The notes: generated by a model not told the origin, from the letters alone. Shown: positions 35,990 to 48,739, counted from the first letter of the stretch. The stretch: DNA of 64,000 bases from Druceiella hillmani (GCA_039881145.1 JAYKKI010000088.1:5850001-5914000), one strand, 5' to 3'. Numbers and translations: made by a program.

Positions 35990-37537
35990 TATAGTAGAAT
36001 GCAAATATTAAACATGAAATGTAATAAATTTTTCACGATATTATTCTTTTCGTTTCTGTAAGTTTTACACATTTAAAAACTGTAGGAATTTGACGTAAGG
36101 AATATTCATGCTACTTTCGTGACACATAAATGTGACGTTTCTTTAGCCGAAATACAAGCTGTCATGCAACAAGAAGTTTTATTTGTAAAGTAGCATGTTT
36201 ACTGAAAACTGTTACATCTCATGTCGAAAGCAATATCACGTAGTCTTTAAGCGATTTAGTCAATGCTCAATGTTACCCAATTAAGGATTATCGACTTTTC
36301 GTTAAAATTTCTTGATTTATTTGAAGGTTTCGTTATATCCCATATGGTTAACGAGGAAGTTTCATTAACTACCGTGTCCGTTTTGTGTAAAATATTCTTG
36401 ACCAGTTTTCACGTAGGAGTTTTAGGTTTAATTTTAAAATTTTTGGTAAGAAACGTTGCTGAGTGTAATCAATAAGTTACAAATAGTGAATGATGGTTAT
36501 ATTCCGAATTTTCATGAATTGTTTTTGTTTCGATTCACATGGGCTATACATTTTAAATGTTGGAAGAGATGAAGCTAAATATGTTCACAAAAATATCTCC
36601 TCCCTATCTTCAAAACTGTTATCGTTAATGCAAAAAACAAAGTTTACGTAAAATTTCCAAGTAGGTCTATTTTACAAATCTTTAAACCGACTTCAAATAA
36701 CGATGGAATACGAAGTGCGTTAAAAAGTATAAAGTAATGAAAATACAGATACTTAGTTGGAACTTTTGAGGTAAAATATCGTCTCCGAACATAAATAAAT
36801 TTGGAAAATACTATTGCCGCTACAGACTTTTGTAATCGAGGCCAAATCGGCGCTTCTCTGTCTCTCTCACATAAAGTACACATAAAGATAAGTATTACAT
36901 TTTGCTCGGTTACTAATATTCTAGTTTTCATATATATTTTCACGTGCCTATAATGTGGATTTGACGGTTCGACATTAAATGAAAACCCAGCTTGTAAACA
37001 TTTTCATAAATATTTTAAAATAGTGAAATAAGGAATTTCGTCAAGAATAAAAAATATTTTTCAAACAAATATAATTCAAGTATTTTAAATTGAAAAGAGT
37101 TAAAATTAAATATTAATAATTCAAACTGTGTTCGGATAAATAAATCGAAACACGTTTTTTGTTTCCACGGGAGACTCCTATCGTATTATGACTTTTATGA
37201 CAAAGGTGTAAGAATTATTTTACTATTGGCCTATAATTAAGAAAAAAAAATTACTTTATTCAAAGGTGTCAACGTATATTGTGGCATGTGGCATGTGTGT
37301 ATATGTGGCAACGTATATTGACATGACAAATTTTTGGAAAGAATAAATCGTGTTTGAGGTCACAAACAATTTAAAATTATTTCTGTGACTAAACCACCGA
37401 ATATTGTTAATTAATTTTTGCTGTACGCTTAAGAAACACCATCTAGTATTTGAGGATTCATTTAATGTCCTACGATCTAATCCACATTTTGTCTTACATA
37501 CCTACCTGCTTATTTATTAATGTTATTTACTTCAAGC

Positions 37538-37613
<76 letters not shown>

Positions 37614-38670
37614 ATACATGTTTATCTATTTACATACTAGTATCTTAGTTGATGCTTATGTATGTACCTATATACTCGAATACTTCCCTACCTATTTACT
37701 TTGTTACCTTCTTGCTTTTGTCAAGACAAAAAAAAGAAACGAGTTTAAACCCGATAAGTTTACTCCTTATCACTGAAAAAATCTTGTGACAAACTTCCGG
37801 TTCCATAATGGCACCCTGATTTTGACGACGGACATATTTTGGCTTTGAAAATGTTGTAGTTCGCCAGAAGAATGAAATTAATAAACACGACATGTAGTAC
37901 ATTTTTCACGATAACATTCCTTTTTTTTCTTTAGATTTTACATATATAAAAACTGTGAAAAGTAAAGAACATTTATGTTAATCTCCGTATGACACTAATT
38001 ATATTACATGGTAGGTGTACGCAATAACGACTCGATTTATTACGCTATGCCCACTGTCGTCGGATTACTTTCGTAACACATATAACAATAATAGTGAGAA
38101 TAATAATAATCTAATTTTAAAATTTTGAAAAAGGTTGCTAAGTGAAAGCAATTAGTTACCGAAGGTGAAATAATTTTATTAAATAATTTTTTTTTCGTTT
38201 CGTATGAGGTATAAATTAAAAGACCCAGTTATTCCAAACCTCTTTTTTCAGAATATTATAAAAAATGATTCTAGGGGCAAAGTCTAAAACTGTTAACTAA
38301 AACATCTCGTCTCCATCTTCAAAACTGCTAGAGTTAAAATAAAAAAGTTGCTCGATATCAAACTTTATCTAATATTAACCAAATAATTGTGTTTTTCAAA
38401 AACTGAATCGACTTCAAATAACCACGGAATAGAACCGCGTATAAAAGTATAAAATAATGAAAATATTATTTATTATGCACATTTAGTTTAAACTTTTGCG
38501 GTATAATGTCTTGTCTTATTATAAATAATTGCAAAACATCGCCACTGTTAGAGACTTTTGCAATAGGGACCAAGTCGACGCTTGTCTTTCTCTCTGACAT
38601 ACAGTACATCCGCATATGAAGATGAGTGTTACATTTCACTTGGCTACTAATATTCTAGTCGCTATATGTA
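35990..38670 (+). repeat. Old direct duplication of about 1.7 kb, each copy ending in a TA tract
   Basis: 36030-36110 matches 37895-37990. 36600-36945 ('tcttcaaaactg', 'gacttcaaataac.a.ggaata', 'ctac.gacttttg.aat') matches 38310-38670. 'tacctacctgcttattta' at 37480 matches 'tacctaccatcttactaa' at 38700. Both copies are then followed by (TA)n, at 37541 and 38879. No coding function is visible. Confidence 0.6.
37541..37610. repeat. (TA)35 microsatellite
   Basis: Uninterrupted. It produces a spurious Tyr-Ile open frame. Confidence 0.95.
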
Positions 38671-38875
38671 TTTGTGCACAACTGTTTATTTACTTACCTA
38701 CCTACCATCTTACTAATGTTTATTTACTTCATTAATTTGTTAATATCTATACTTATGTAATTATATACCTACCTTCTAATATCTCTGTTAATATCTTCCC
38801 AAATACGTATATGTACTGACTTTTATACGAATCTATTGAGAATATAATAATGAACAAAGTTGTAATATAATAAAA

Positions 38876-38878
<3 letters not shown>

Positions 38879-38910
<32 letters not shown>
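38879..38910. repeat. (TA)16 microsatellite
   Basis: Uninterrupted. It is the partner of 37541-37610 in the duplicated segment. Confidence 0.95.
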
Positions 38911-38914
<4 letters not shown>

Positions 38915-39883
38915 ATAAAAGAAAAGTTCAAAAAAAATTTAGTGAAGGAAATTTGTGTAGAAAAGTATGGTTAAGTGAAGACTGACGTCACGTCATAAGC
39001 GTTCCTTTCTAATATTAAAACTAAGTGAGGTTTCTATTGCCGACTGATTTTATTGTTAGTTACATTATAACTAGTGTTTTCAGATGAAAAAATAATATAA
39101 ATATATTGAATATATTTAAGCCGAAACCGATTAGCAGTATATTAGCAAGAACCGTTCGATGCCGACAAGAAGAATAAAAGCTATTCGGAAGAGTTCCCCG
39201 AGTGCCATTACTCAAATGGAAACAGAGACTATTGCGTCATGGGTTTGCTAAGAACTATGAAGAATAGAAAAAAGACAATACTACGTACAGATACCTCTAA
39301 TTATGTGTCCCTATTATATGTGCTTAAGTGTATACAAAACCGTCGCAGTGTGATTTTTACCCACACTTGAAACTTTTTATTGAATATTGAGCTTCATACA
39401 GTTTTTCTCTAATTTTAATGCATTTCCACGGAACGTTTCACAAGATATAGACAATTACAAAAAACCTACTGTTTTCTTTTAATTCATTTCACAATTTTTT
39501 TAAACCGTAAATTAAGTAAAATTCTATTTATATTTAAATTTAATGAAATTAGTTCGAAATATTTGTAAATTATTACATAGTCATGAGATGCCGTTAACTA
39601 AAGGTGCGACATTCTCCAATTTTGTTCCAAAATGTTAAAATGAGAAATATACAAGCGTTTATCCAATAGACAATTAAATATTTTCCGCTTCACAAAAGTT
39701 TTTACTTGAATGAAACAAACATGACACAAACATGAAATTATTTATTTTTAAACAAACGCTCTCGACGTGATGTCACAAAGCCTAGTTAAAACGATCGCAA
39801 ATTAAACAGTAGTACGTTAACAAACAAAGCACGGCAGGTTCAAAGGAAAAAAATGTACCTGACAGACTGTAGCTTTCACGTGT

Positions 39884-39891
39884 TATAAAAG
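39884..39891 (+). promoter_or_regulatory. TATA box upstream of M2 copy E (TATAAAAG)
   Basis: CACGTGTTATAAAAGAG stands 36 bases before 'ctcttcagg' (39915-39923), the place where other M2 copies have an initiator-like 'ctcctcaga'. It is intact only in this copy. The homologous site of copy D is degenerate. Confidence 0.4.
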
Positions 39892-40115
39892 AGAACCCCC
39901 GTCACTGCGGTTACTCTTCAGGCAAAGCGGATAAATTGTAAGCTCGTATAGTGCACCGTTTGTTCCATATAGCGCTGGTAAATGACAATATCAGCTGTTG
40001 AACAATGAAAACGCACGCTATGCGAGACAATTATCTGACGAGGCTCTCAGAGCGTGAGTCACTTGACGCAGTTGTATTGAAAGACGAGTTATATTTGACA
40101 ATACGGACGTTATAA
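39884..40115 (+). pseudogene. Block M2, copy E: inverted, best-preserved promoter and first-exon-like segment
   Basis: TATAAAAG, then an initiator-like TCTTCAGG, an 85-base leader, and an ATG at 40005. The ATG opens a 36-codon frame with MRDNYLTRLSERESLDAVV and ends LKDELYLTIRTL, stop at 40113-40115. NYLTRL and VVLKD have counterparts in copies B (RENYLTRLP) and A (VVLRD). It points along the plus strand, opposite to the other four copies. Downstream I find no M7 or M1 block. The start context 'gttgaacaATGa' is shared with copy D. It could be a tiny gene, but more likely it is the remaining 5' end of a dead one. Confidence 0.4.
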
Positions 40116-40119
40116 CAAG

Positions 40120-42928
40120 TTATGTTGAAATTTTATATGATTTCATTTTAGTTTTGCTTTTTTAAATTTTATAAAATTATCTTATTAATAAAAGTAATTA
40201 AATCATCGGCATTTGCTCCACGATATTCTTATTCAAAATTATCTGAATACATTTCATGTAAATTTTTCATGTCAATTTTTTTCACTCAATTCAAAGATAT
40301 AAAATATTCGTGAACAGAAACTAGCACAGCTATGAGCCAGAAGTCACTGATTAGGTTTTTTTAATGAATTCTGTAAGAGAACGTTTAAAAATCGATTTTT
40401 TTCAGAAAACTGCAAAAAGAAGCTCTTTTGGGAGTAATGGAACCTATTAAGCATTTCTATTGTTCTGTAAACCTTTATGTACTTATAAGCATTTAAGGGT
40501 ACAAAATATTTTTAATAAACTTTTAGTAACAAATTAAAATATAATTTTCCACCATGTAAATATATATTCTGAAATATCATGAATTACCAACGCAATATGC
40601 GACGCACTAAAAATCTTACTGAGCCTTGAATACGAGGATTATTTTGAAGATACCTGCAGGATGAAATAAAATTATTAAATATAATCCTATATAAATTCTA
40701 CCCTCTACGTCGCATAAAGTCTGAAAAAAAATCGACGACGGAACGAATAGAAATTGTTCCATAAATGTTGCCTCTTTCTGGTTTTGACGCGGAATATTAA
40801 AAACTGAAATAATAAAAGTTCAAAAACTAGTTAACGATTTTACCTACACTAACATTTCATAAGCTGATACTTATCGACATAAACATCACTTTTGTTTGAA
40901 AAAAATACCAAACCGTTAATCGATATCGCATTTATAAAAATATTTCGAGATCCACAAGATAACAGAGACAATAACCTGAACACATGATGATTTAAATAAA
41001 AAAAATATTGAAACTCAAATCCTTCTCATTTTCACACAATTAAATAAAAAATAATTTTCAAATAGATAGTACCTGCTACTAAGCAAAAACAATACGCGAC
41101 TCAAATTACACGCGAATCCATTATTAAATAAAGATAGTTCAAGGTAAAAAAGAACGCACCGGTTACACTCTGGCTAGCCCTTTAATATATTCTGTCTGGG
41201 AGATCCCCGTCAGTGTTGTCACCCGTCTGGCCACCAGGTGGACGAATGAACCTACTCACTTAGTGAGCAATGAAAATATTACGAAAACATTTTCTTAAAA
41301 TATTAGCTCAGTATAATGATATAACAAGAAATATTAATTCACAAAAATGTTCATTAGTGTAATGAAAGAATTTAAAACGCATCTGGATATACCGAATGAT
41401 TCTGATATACGTTATTTCAATGCTTACACGTCATTGCTGGTACTTGCTAGACCGCACTCAGAGATGAGTCAATATTTAACTAATTATTGTTTAATTGAAA
41501 CGTTAAATCAAAACTATCCGTAAACGTTTCCATCAATCAATAAAAATATTTTTGTCTGTGTTGTGGTTGTTTAAAAATACTTCGTGCTGTAAATATATTA
41601 AATAGATAAAACAAATGGAAAAAATGTTGCTAAACCAAAATGTACTTGTATTGTCCTTTTCTAAAGCCTACTACTTTACGATTTTATTAATTAAGTATTT
41701 TAACCAAATTTTAAACCTGAAGGAAACAGAAGCGAGAATCGCAGGGGAAGATATAACTAAGAATGATTTTGAAGGCTTACGCCGCCTAACGGTGGCAGCA
41801 GAACTATATAAAATCAAAATTTTCAAAGATTTTTTATCAACATGCTGCCTTCTTTTTGCGACTTCATGAGCTAAAATCTTCTTAAATAAACTTACAGATT
41901 TCTCATTGAAAATAGTAGATGGAGAAGGAAACAAAATAAACATCATAAAAGATGAATTCTATCCCTTGAAAATGATTTCAGATACCGGAATAAAGAGTAA
42001 TCTGTAAATTAATCTAGGGCTTAACCTATTTATTTGCCATAATTCCATTAAATGTCCATCCATAGATCTTTCTAAACTTTTGCATTAATAATATTAAAGG
42101 TATCATATTTGGGTTACATGAGCTTCTCAGAGACAAATAGATAAATCGATGAACACCATAATTTTAAAGATGACAACACGATTTCATAAATTAACGACTA
42201 TGTAAAAATTAATTGGTACCTTTCTCGTCTTTTAAATGTATCTGAATAAACATTACTACAAAATGTGTTGTTTGTAAGTGTATACGTTCTCATAAAAACG
42301 GCTTTCCTATTTCCGCTCTTAAGGAAACTTGTAAAATATAAAAATAGGCAGCTTTAATAAATAGTTATACATTAACAAATGTATGAAAAATTTTAGCTTT
42401 AATTATTTTGAATGAAAATTCAATTTTTAGCGGAATTCGTTTAAGTAATAAACAATATTAGAGACATGTAAAACTTAAAATGATACAGGATAATAGAGAT
42501 AAATATTTATTTATTTATGCCAAGCTTTGAATCGTGGTTATACAGGCACAAAAAAGAGAAAATGATTGTGTAATGTTAAGATAATATTTTTATGAAAATA
42601 TGGGATCTCAGTATTGGAAATGGCTTAGTAGTTTGATGTGAATACAAACCTATATACACCTACATTTACGCTCTCATTCCCATGGGAATGATTTTATTTT
42701 AATCAGCAAAGATAATAAATTCTGTTCCGAGATAATGGTTCACCAAGAAAGTTCGAAAAATTTACGATAATTGGTTGAAAATTCTAAATATGAAAGTGGT
42801 TTCAAAAGACGATTTCAATAAACAAAAATATATCTTATTTCATAAATAAACAATAGTAAAATTTCAAAATAAAAGTAGCCATATATTACAAACCAATAAT
42901 TTATAAAAATCATTTAAAGTTAAAGGTA

Positions 42929-43007
<79 letters not shown>

Positions 43008-44050
43008 ATAAAAATCATTTAAAGAGATTTTATGTATGTCATATGGCAATCTTGAAATTTAAAAAAAAAATTGGACACATTTACGAAGCAGTTATTGGAT
43101 TAAATTCCTATGTATTCAATATCTTATTGGTTTTAAAAAAATGTTATTTATGCAGTGTAAAATTAATTTTATGTGCTCTGGTGTAAAAAGTGCGCATATT
43201 TTTGCCAACATCTTTTCATTATTTTACTGCTAAATCAAAAACATATCACTAGTTGCACGAACGATTAAAAATTGGTGAATAAGGCTTTGTTGGTTCAGTA
43301 TTTTTTGGGTATTAATCCAATTTGCAACTTTTTTTTGAAGGTCATGGGTAATGTATTCAAAGGCTTTTAGGTTTTTGTTACTTAAACCTCAACTGTGTCT
43401 CCAGTTTTACGTTGTGCCTATAACATTTCCTTATATTGCAAGCTTCAATCATCACTTTTGTATCATCTGTTAATACTTTCACCTTTAAAACCGATCTAAT
43501 AAACAACTTAAATTACGTCCCCTACTTTCGTCCTTCCCATATTCCTTCTACCTTCTTCCGCTCACTTTCTGGTAATAAATACTTCCAGAAACCAAAACGC
43601 CCCAGACTTTCAACCGTCCTGTTTATTCAAGGGTCTAATAACCCGTCGGCGTAAAACAATTTGAAAATTGGTCTTTAAATACAAGTCGCAAGTATAAAAT
43701 TAAATGTACCTTCCACGTTGTGACAGCCTGCTCTCTGGGAGCATACTGGACACAATGTTTAAATACACGATTTGCTGTCTCTAAACACGCTCTGCCATTG
43801 AGCTATATTGGATAAAATAGAGCAGACATCATGCCCGAAATTTCACTTTTTTTTCTTTAATTGCCTAATTAAGCGAATGAGGAGTTTAAGTGATACTTTG
43901 AATGCTATTATTTAACTTGTTTTATTGTCTGTTTATCCACAAAATATACGTAATTTATTTTATATCCACTTCCTGATGTACCTCGAACCTTCCTTATGTG
44001 ACTTGAAACATGGCACAAACGCTTGTTTCCGACAACAAAATATTACGATA
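40120..44050. other. Gene-free region
   Basis: No gene, RNA or element recognised. An 84-codon open stretch at 41615-41869 ('ETEARIAGEDITKNDFEGLR') lacks any motif I know and its opposite strand is equally open. A G+C-richer spot near 41190-41250 ('cgtctggccaccaggtggacg') is unexplained. A TA tract at 42932-43006 is listed separately. Confidence 0.4.
42932..43006. repeat. TA microsatellite flanked by 16-bp direct repeats
   Basis: About 37 TA-type repeats with two ACAT interruptions. 'taaaaatcatttaaag' lies at 42904-42919 and again about 100 bases later at 43009-43024, bracketing the tract. Confidence 0.9.
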
Positions 44051-44540
44051 CTTGAGTCAGGATCTTATAATGGAGAATATAGATAGACGTAGGATCTCTT
44101 AATGGTGAATAGTAAATCCATCTAGTTTTGAATTGTTAAAATTATTTTGATAAGATCTTCGTTTATGGGGGCAGTCAGACTATAATAGTCAGGATCTGAC
44201 GCTGAAGATCGCTGGAAACAAAGAATTTCCTTAACGTTAAAAATATATCCATGGAGTTGGGGTTCGTTTCATTTGTCTTGATAAGTTTTATGTATATCTT
44301 AATTTTTATTAAATTTAAATTATTTATGGAAGGTGATCAGATATTGATGATGGAGTCAGGATCTGATTAATGAGACGGAAATTCCCCTTAATGGTTAATA
44401 GTAGACTTATTTGGTTTAGGTTAATTCGACTTTGCTGATAAATTATTTGTTTGTAGAAAGTGATGAAGTTGAAAATAGTAGACGCGTCGAGTTTCAACAC
44501 GCTTCACTTATCGTGGTAAGTTCTATCTGTATCTTATTTT
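44050..44540 (+). repeat. Tandem repeat array, type 1 (about 130-165 bp units)
   Basis: 'gtcaggatct' recurs at about 44056, 44188 and 44355, each followed by a 'ggaga...aat..ccttaa.ggt.aatagtaga' segment. A fourth truncated unit begins near 44461. The units end in 'ttgtcttgataag' or 'ttatcgtggtaag'. It is related to the array at 48740-49330. No coding potential. Confidence 0.65.
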
Positions 44541-47500
44541 TAACACATTTAAAATAAAATCTTTTTTTGGAAAACAAATTTTCCTTTTATGTTTTGTTTT
44601 ATTTTTGCAGCCTATTTTATATTAATTTTATTAGAAATAATATTTGCCGTATAAATAGTCAATTTGTAATATTTGGATATACTGCAATTTTTAAATTTTC
44701 TTAGTTAAGCAAGAAATTCATAATGAATAAGTAATATCCTTCAATCCATTCACTTTTGACAGTATATGTGGACACAATTTTTATGTAGATGCTTCATTTG
44801 GGGTTTTTAACTGATGTAGTACAATATTAAAAAATACCGTTTCAATATACATGCAAAGCGGGACCGAAAAAAATAGTATAGTAATAATTTTTAATTTTTG
44901 ATCATTAGAAAGTAATATGCGGTATATAGTGTTAAAATTAAAATTACATCGGTTAATTTATTCCAATAAGCAATTACCTGATTCGGTTTTACTCAGGCAA
45001 AAACCAACATTGATTTAATTTGTTTTGCTTTGTACTCAAAATCAACTACGGTTATAAAACATTTTCTTTTTCTTCTCCTAACAACCAAGAGAAACACGTA
45101 TACTCACTTTACAGTCTTTTCTAGCCCGGCTGGCAATTAAACAATAAGAATATTCTGAAAAAAACCTTCATGGCCCACAATTGAATGATGAGAATTATCG
45201 ATCGTCAACCCACGGTGCGAGATGCCGAGATGTGGGCGGCCATCATAAACAGCACATCACCATCAAGTGGAGAAGTATGCAGGTACGGAGTTCCGGGACG
45301 TGCACTCCATCCAGTGGTCAATGAGAATTTTCGCCATGAGTATGTAAGATAAGTGAAGCGACTCTACGTGGCGTGGAGCGTACTGGCCGTTTGCTATGTT
45401 CTGCCTTACTCTCCGTGTATCATGTTAAAATATTCTTTTAATAATTTGATTTCTGCACAGCAAAACGCATTTTTATTTCATCAGATTTCAATAAAATACA
45501 CGTTTTAACCCGTATATATATCGACAGAACTAAATACAAAAGAAGTTACACACCTAACGTGTGTGTTTATAATACTGTTACATACACCTTTTTCCGAAGA
45601 AAATTTGTAACCCCCTTTACAAATTTTCTCGACAATTAATCGACAGTTTGTAAAAACTTCGCTTGAAGCAATGATGATGACGTGAAAAAATGAACGAGCA
45701 TAAAAGTTTAATCTAGTCCACCGAACTAAAATAAATCCACAGCATTTAACCCTTTTCTGGAAATCTACCCTTATAAATAAATTACAAACGACGATACGGA
45801 GACCGTATTAATCAAGCGTTACGCCCTCATAAAAACATCACCCGTGCAGCCTTTTAAATATGTTTATTAAGATAACTCAAACCTGAATAGGCAACGACAT
45901 GTAGCGCAGGTAAACTCAGAACGAGGCGAGGGTTAAACCTCTGCCCTTCACAAGTTATGACTTATATGCAAGATTTATTTATTATCGCGATATCCATACA
46001 TACAATAGGTAACAATGACCTATGTTTCGTTAGGATTGCTTGGTCTCACTTGCACTTAAAACGTATATTTAGGTAAAGATTGCAAACAATTATTAACTAT
46101 TTATTTAAGACGATGATAATTAAGTATCAAAGTAAGGTACTGGTAATTACGATAATGTAAAGAATGTATTAACATTTTCTAAATTAATAAAAAAGAAATT
46201 ATTGAATAGAAATTACCGAAATACAAAGAAGATAATTTTACAGTTAGATAATAGGCAGCCAGAACATCGGCTTGTCAAATAAAATTGAATTCCAAACTGT
46301 TTAACAAAAGACGTACGGAGATTCTTGTTGATGGTGTTAATATAGTGGTAGTGGGATGAACCGGTTTGTTAGTAGTCACTCTTGCTTTCATCAAACTGTA
46401 TTTACACAGTGGTGTTAAATTAGTATATTAAGCCGGTTAGTTTTCTTATTTTTCTGGCTACAAAATAAGACACACTTAATCAATAATATTTTCTCATGTC
46501 TCATTCCGTTCTCAAAATACGTTTCAATGTTATCACAAGTATTAAGCAGCCTGTAGCGTTGCGCGGCGTCGTCACAGCGATATGATGCGTTGCGATAAAC
46601 CCTTATTCAGCTCGAATAATGAGTGATGCGAATGTCATCTTGCGGGAAAGAAAATTGATTACACAGGTAATTTAGGGATATATTTATTTTTCATTGAGGT
46701 CATATTTTTTATAGCGAAATGTTTGTATTTAATTGCTGAAAAAAGTAATTTATTTCATCATAAGAAAGGCTGAAATAAAAACAATGTGTTTAGTACGAAA
46801 TTGCGATTTCTGGAAAACTTGATTAAACATTGTAAGCTGCAGTTTTGCTTCCGTGGAATTAGAAAATGAGAAGAAATCTTGCAGAGCACGAAACTATAAT
46901 ACGCTTAAAACGCACCATTGCTATCCATTGACTTTTAGAGAAAATCCTAAAAACCATTTTTATATCAAGAAAACTTCTTATGTACCAAACTATATCAAGT
47001 GATGGATAAAGTAATAAATTCGTCCAATTCTTACTTCATAATACGCGTAAAGTAGCGTTAACAATTTTTGACCTAGAATAACGTTTTAGGTATTGCAACC
47101 AGGTATTACATTTAATATGCCAGTGTCATAAAAAAAGTTGATCACATTGGACGAGTATTACAATACACCATATTTCATTACCCATATACCCTACTAACTG
47201 CAGAAATTTCGTAAAATTAAACAATATTCAAAATTTACGTTATACATTATAAAAATTATAAAATACTTTGATGGAAAGAAAAGCATAAAGACGCAGAATC
47301 CAAAAAGAGCCGGATGTTCGATATTGAGCATCGAAGGTGAGGTCACGCCACCAATGTGAAACTGACCGATATAATTCTTATTCGCCATGACCACCCACTA
47401 AAGTATTATGGGTCTTCAAACTATCAGCCGTATTAGAACATGAGTCTGAATGTTTGTGTTGTATAATGTAGACAAATAATTTAACACTGCATACATTTGT

Positions 47501-47960
47501 AATGTGCAGAAGAATTTACAGGTCACAAAGTCTGTGTTGTGAAATACCGTGGACATGTAGGATGTTCTTTTCTTTTTCTTTATTATACATGCTTATGACA
47601 GCTTTACACGTTACAAAAGGAGGTTCTCAATACGTCAGAATAATTTTTATGTATGTACAGCAATCACAGGTCAACAAAACAAAAATTTATTTTCAGTCCG
47701 TTATTTAGTAAATATTTTCTGTTTGTGTACATCGAAAATTAAGTAGAAACTCCATAAATAATAAATAAAGTTTGCTTTTGTACCTTTATATAATGAAATA
47801 TAAATGTACGGTGTTTTGGCAGATTTATTGTGGAGCCGTTGCATTTAAGCTGCAAGAGAGAGGTGAGGGGGGACTGTGGGTGTGAAGCGGGAAGTGGCAG
47901 ACTAACACGGTAATGTGCGCATGAGTATTGCAAAGGAATAACGTATTTTATGTGTCGCGA
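44540..47960. other. Gene-free region
   Basis: No gene recognised. A G+C-richer segment at 45200-45410 has no long open frame. A 13-bp hairpin with a CCCCCT loop lies at 45598-45629. The open stretches at 47194-47394 and 47502-47708 show no motifs and are not called. Confidence 0.4.
45598..45629. repeat. Perfect hairpin, 13-bp stem, C-rich loop
   Basis: AGAAAATTTGTAA (45598-45610) pairs with 45617-45629 around CCCCCT. Isolated, no known role. Confidence 0.8.
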
Positions 47961-47969
47961 GGCCTAAAA

Positions 47970-48519
47970 ATGTCTTCCAAAAAGTGTAGAAATGACGTGG
48001 ACTCTTTTTGCTATATTTGCGGCGAATTCATTAAAGTGAGAGCTACAAAATTTTGTTTGACATCAAACATAAAACTTTTTGAAGCCTATGAAGCTTATTT
48101 TAACTTACCCATACGAAGTCAAGATAAAATATGTAATAACTGCATTTCTCATGTAATAACTGCAAAAACACTTTAGAAGGTAAGAAAACCCATCATATTT
48201 TTAATGAAAACATACCTATATATATTTTTAACACATGCATTAAATGTGTGATTCGTTAATAAATTGTGTTCATTTTTTTCCAGCCTGGTATCGAGGAGAA
48301 AAAAAAAGTATGAAGTTTGCAGTACCAAGAATATGGAGGAAGCCAGCTGATCACATCAATGATTGCTAGTTTTGTATAGTTAATCCACGGAAGCGTCGCG
48401 CTGGCAAAAATGCCAAAAAGATTCAGTACCCAAATCTACCATCAACGTGTGCTCCAGTACCCCACAGCGAAAATTTTCCAGTGCGTTCTAGTCCAAAGCT
48501 GAAGGCACATATAATTTAA
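47970..48519 (+). pseudogene. Two-exon pseudogene of a Cys-rich, repeat-associated insect family
   Basis: Exon 1 starts at 47970 with MSSKKCRNDVDSFCYICGEF and carries Cys pairs (CYIC, CNNC). The intron 48180-48283 has a GTAAGA donor and a TTTTTTCCAG acceptor. Exon 2 gives SMKFAVPRIWRKPADHINDC, then FCIVNPRKRR, YPNLPSTCAPVPHSENFPV and a stop at 48517-48519. This is the pattern of a multi-copy insect family (CYxCG...SMxFAVPMxWREPxxHxxDCYFC). I know it only as 'uncharacterized protein', often repeat-associated, and its Cys pairs look zinc-binding. Two lesions are visible: a 20-bp duplication at 48131-48163 that shifts the frame, and TAG at 48367-48369 where the family has TAT (DCYFC). Splice sites are intact. 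Confidence 0.75.
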
Positions 48520-48739
48520 ATTAAAAAATATAGCTTTTTCATAAAATTTGAAATTTTGTTCTGGTAAGTACAAAAACAAACTTTACTAGATAAAGATATT
48601 TTTTCTTTCTTTAGTTAGGCATAAGTAATCAAAATCAGAGGTACAGAACTCAGACTCAAAATTCATGTTGACCTGTGATTCTTTACCGAGTGGATCGGTT
48701 TAGATAATTCTGTTTTTATTTGATAGAGAGTACTTTAGG

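Larger units (their letters stand above)
1..40120. repeat. Decayed tandem array of a long (about 8-10 kb) repeat unit
   Basis: Comparing the window with itself shows the same blocks recurring in the same order and orientation. They are M1a, M6 (TATA block), a following block with 'ttattaatg.tttttgtt', M1b, M7, M2, a gene-free tract, then M1a again. M1a-to-M1a spacing is about 9.6 kb and 9.4 kb, falling to about 8.0 and 8.3 kb after removing the RTE and Tc1 insertions. The third interval is rearranged, with a hAT relic, an integrase relic and a jockey insertion, and the last M2 copy (39884-40115) is inverted. Copies have diverged by many substitutions and indels, so the array is old. M1a and M1b resemble each other, which suggests an older duplication inside the unit. 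Exact unit borders cannot be fixed by eye. Confidence 0.6.

Noticed and set aside
37450..37776. 108-codon open frame
   Set aside because: A third of it is Tyr-Ile from the (TA)35 tract, and the rest shows no motif. The same applies to 42864-43049.
1..40120. Integrated wasp-virus (bracovirus-like) segment array
   Set aside because: Tandem A+T-rich units with spliced-gene-like pieces recall this, but I found no known virulence-gene family and could not identify excision junction motifs. There is nothing specific to support it.
41615..41869. 84-codon open frame with a charged central stretch
   Set aside because: Both strands are open, no motif was recognised and there are no neighbouring exons. 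It is likely chance in relaxed sequence.
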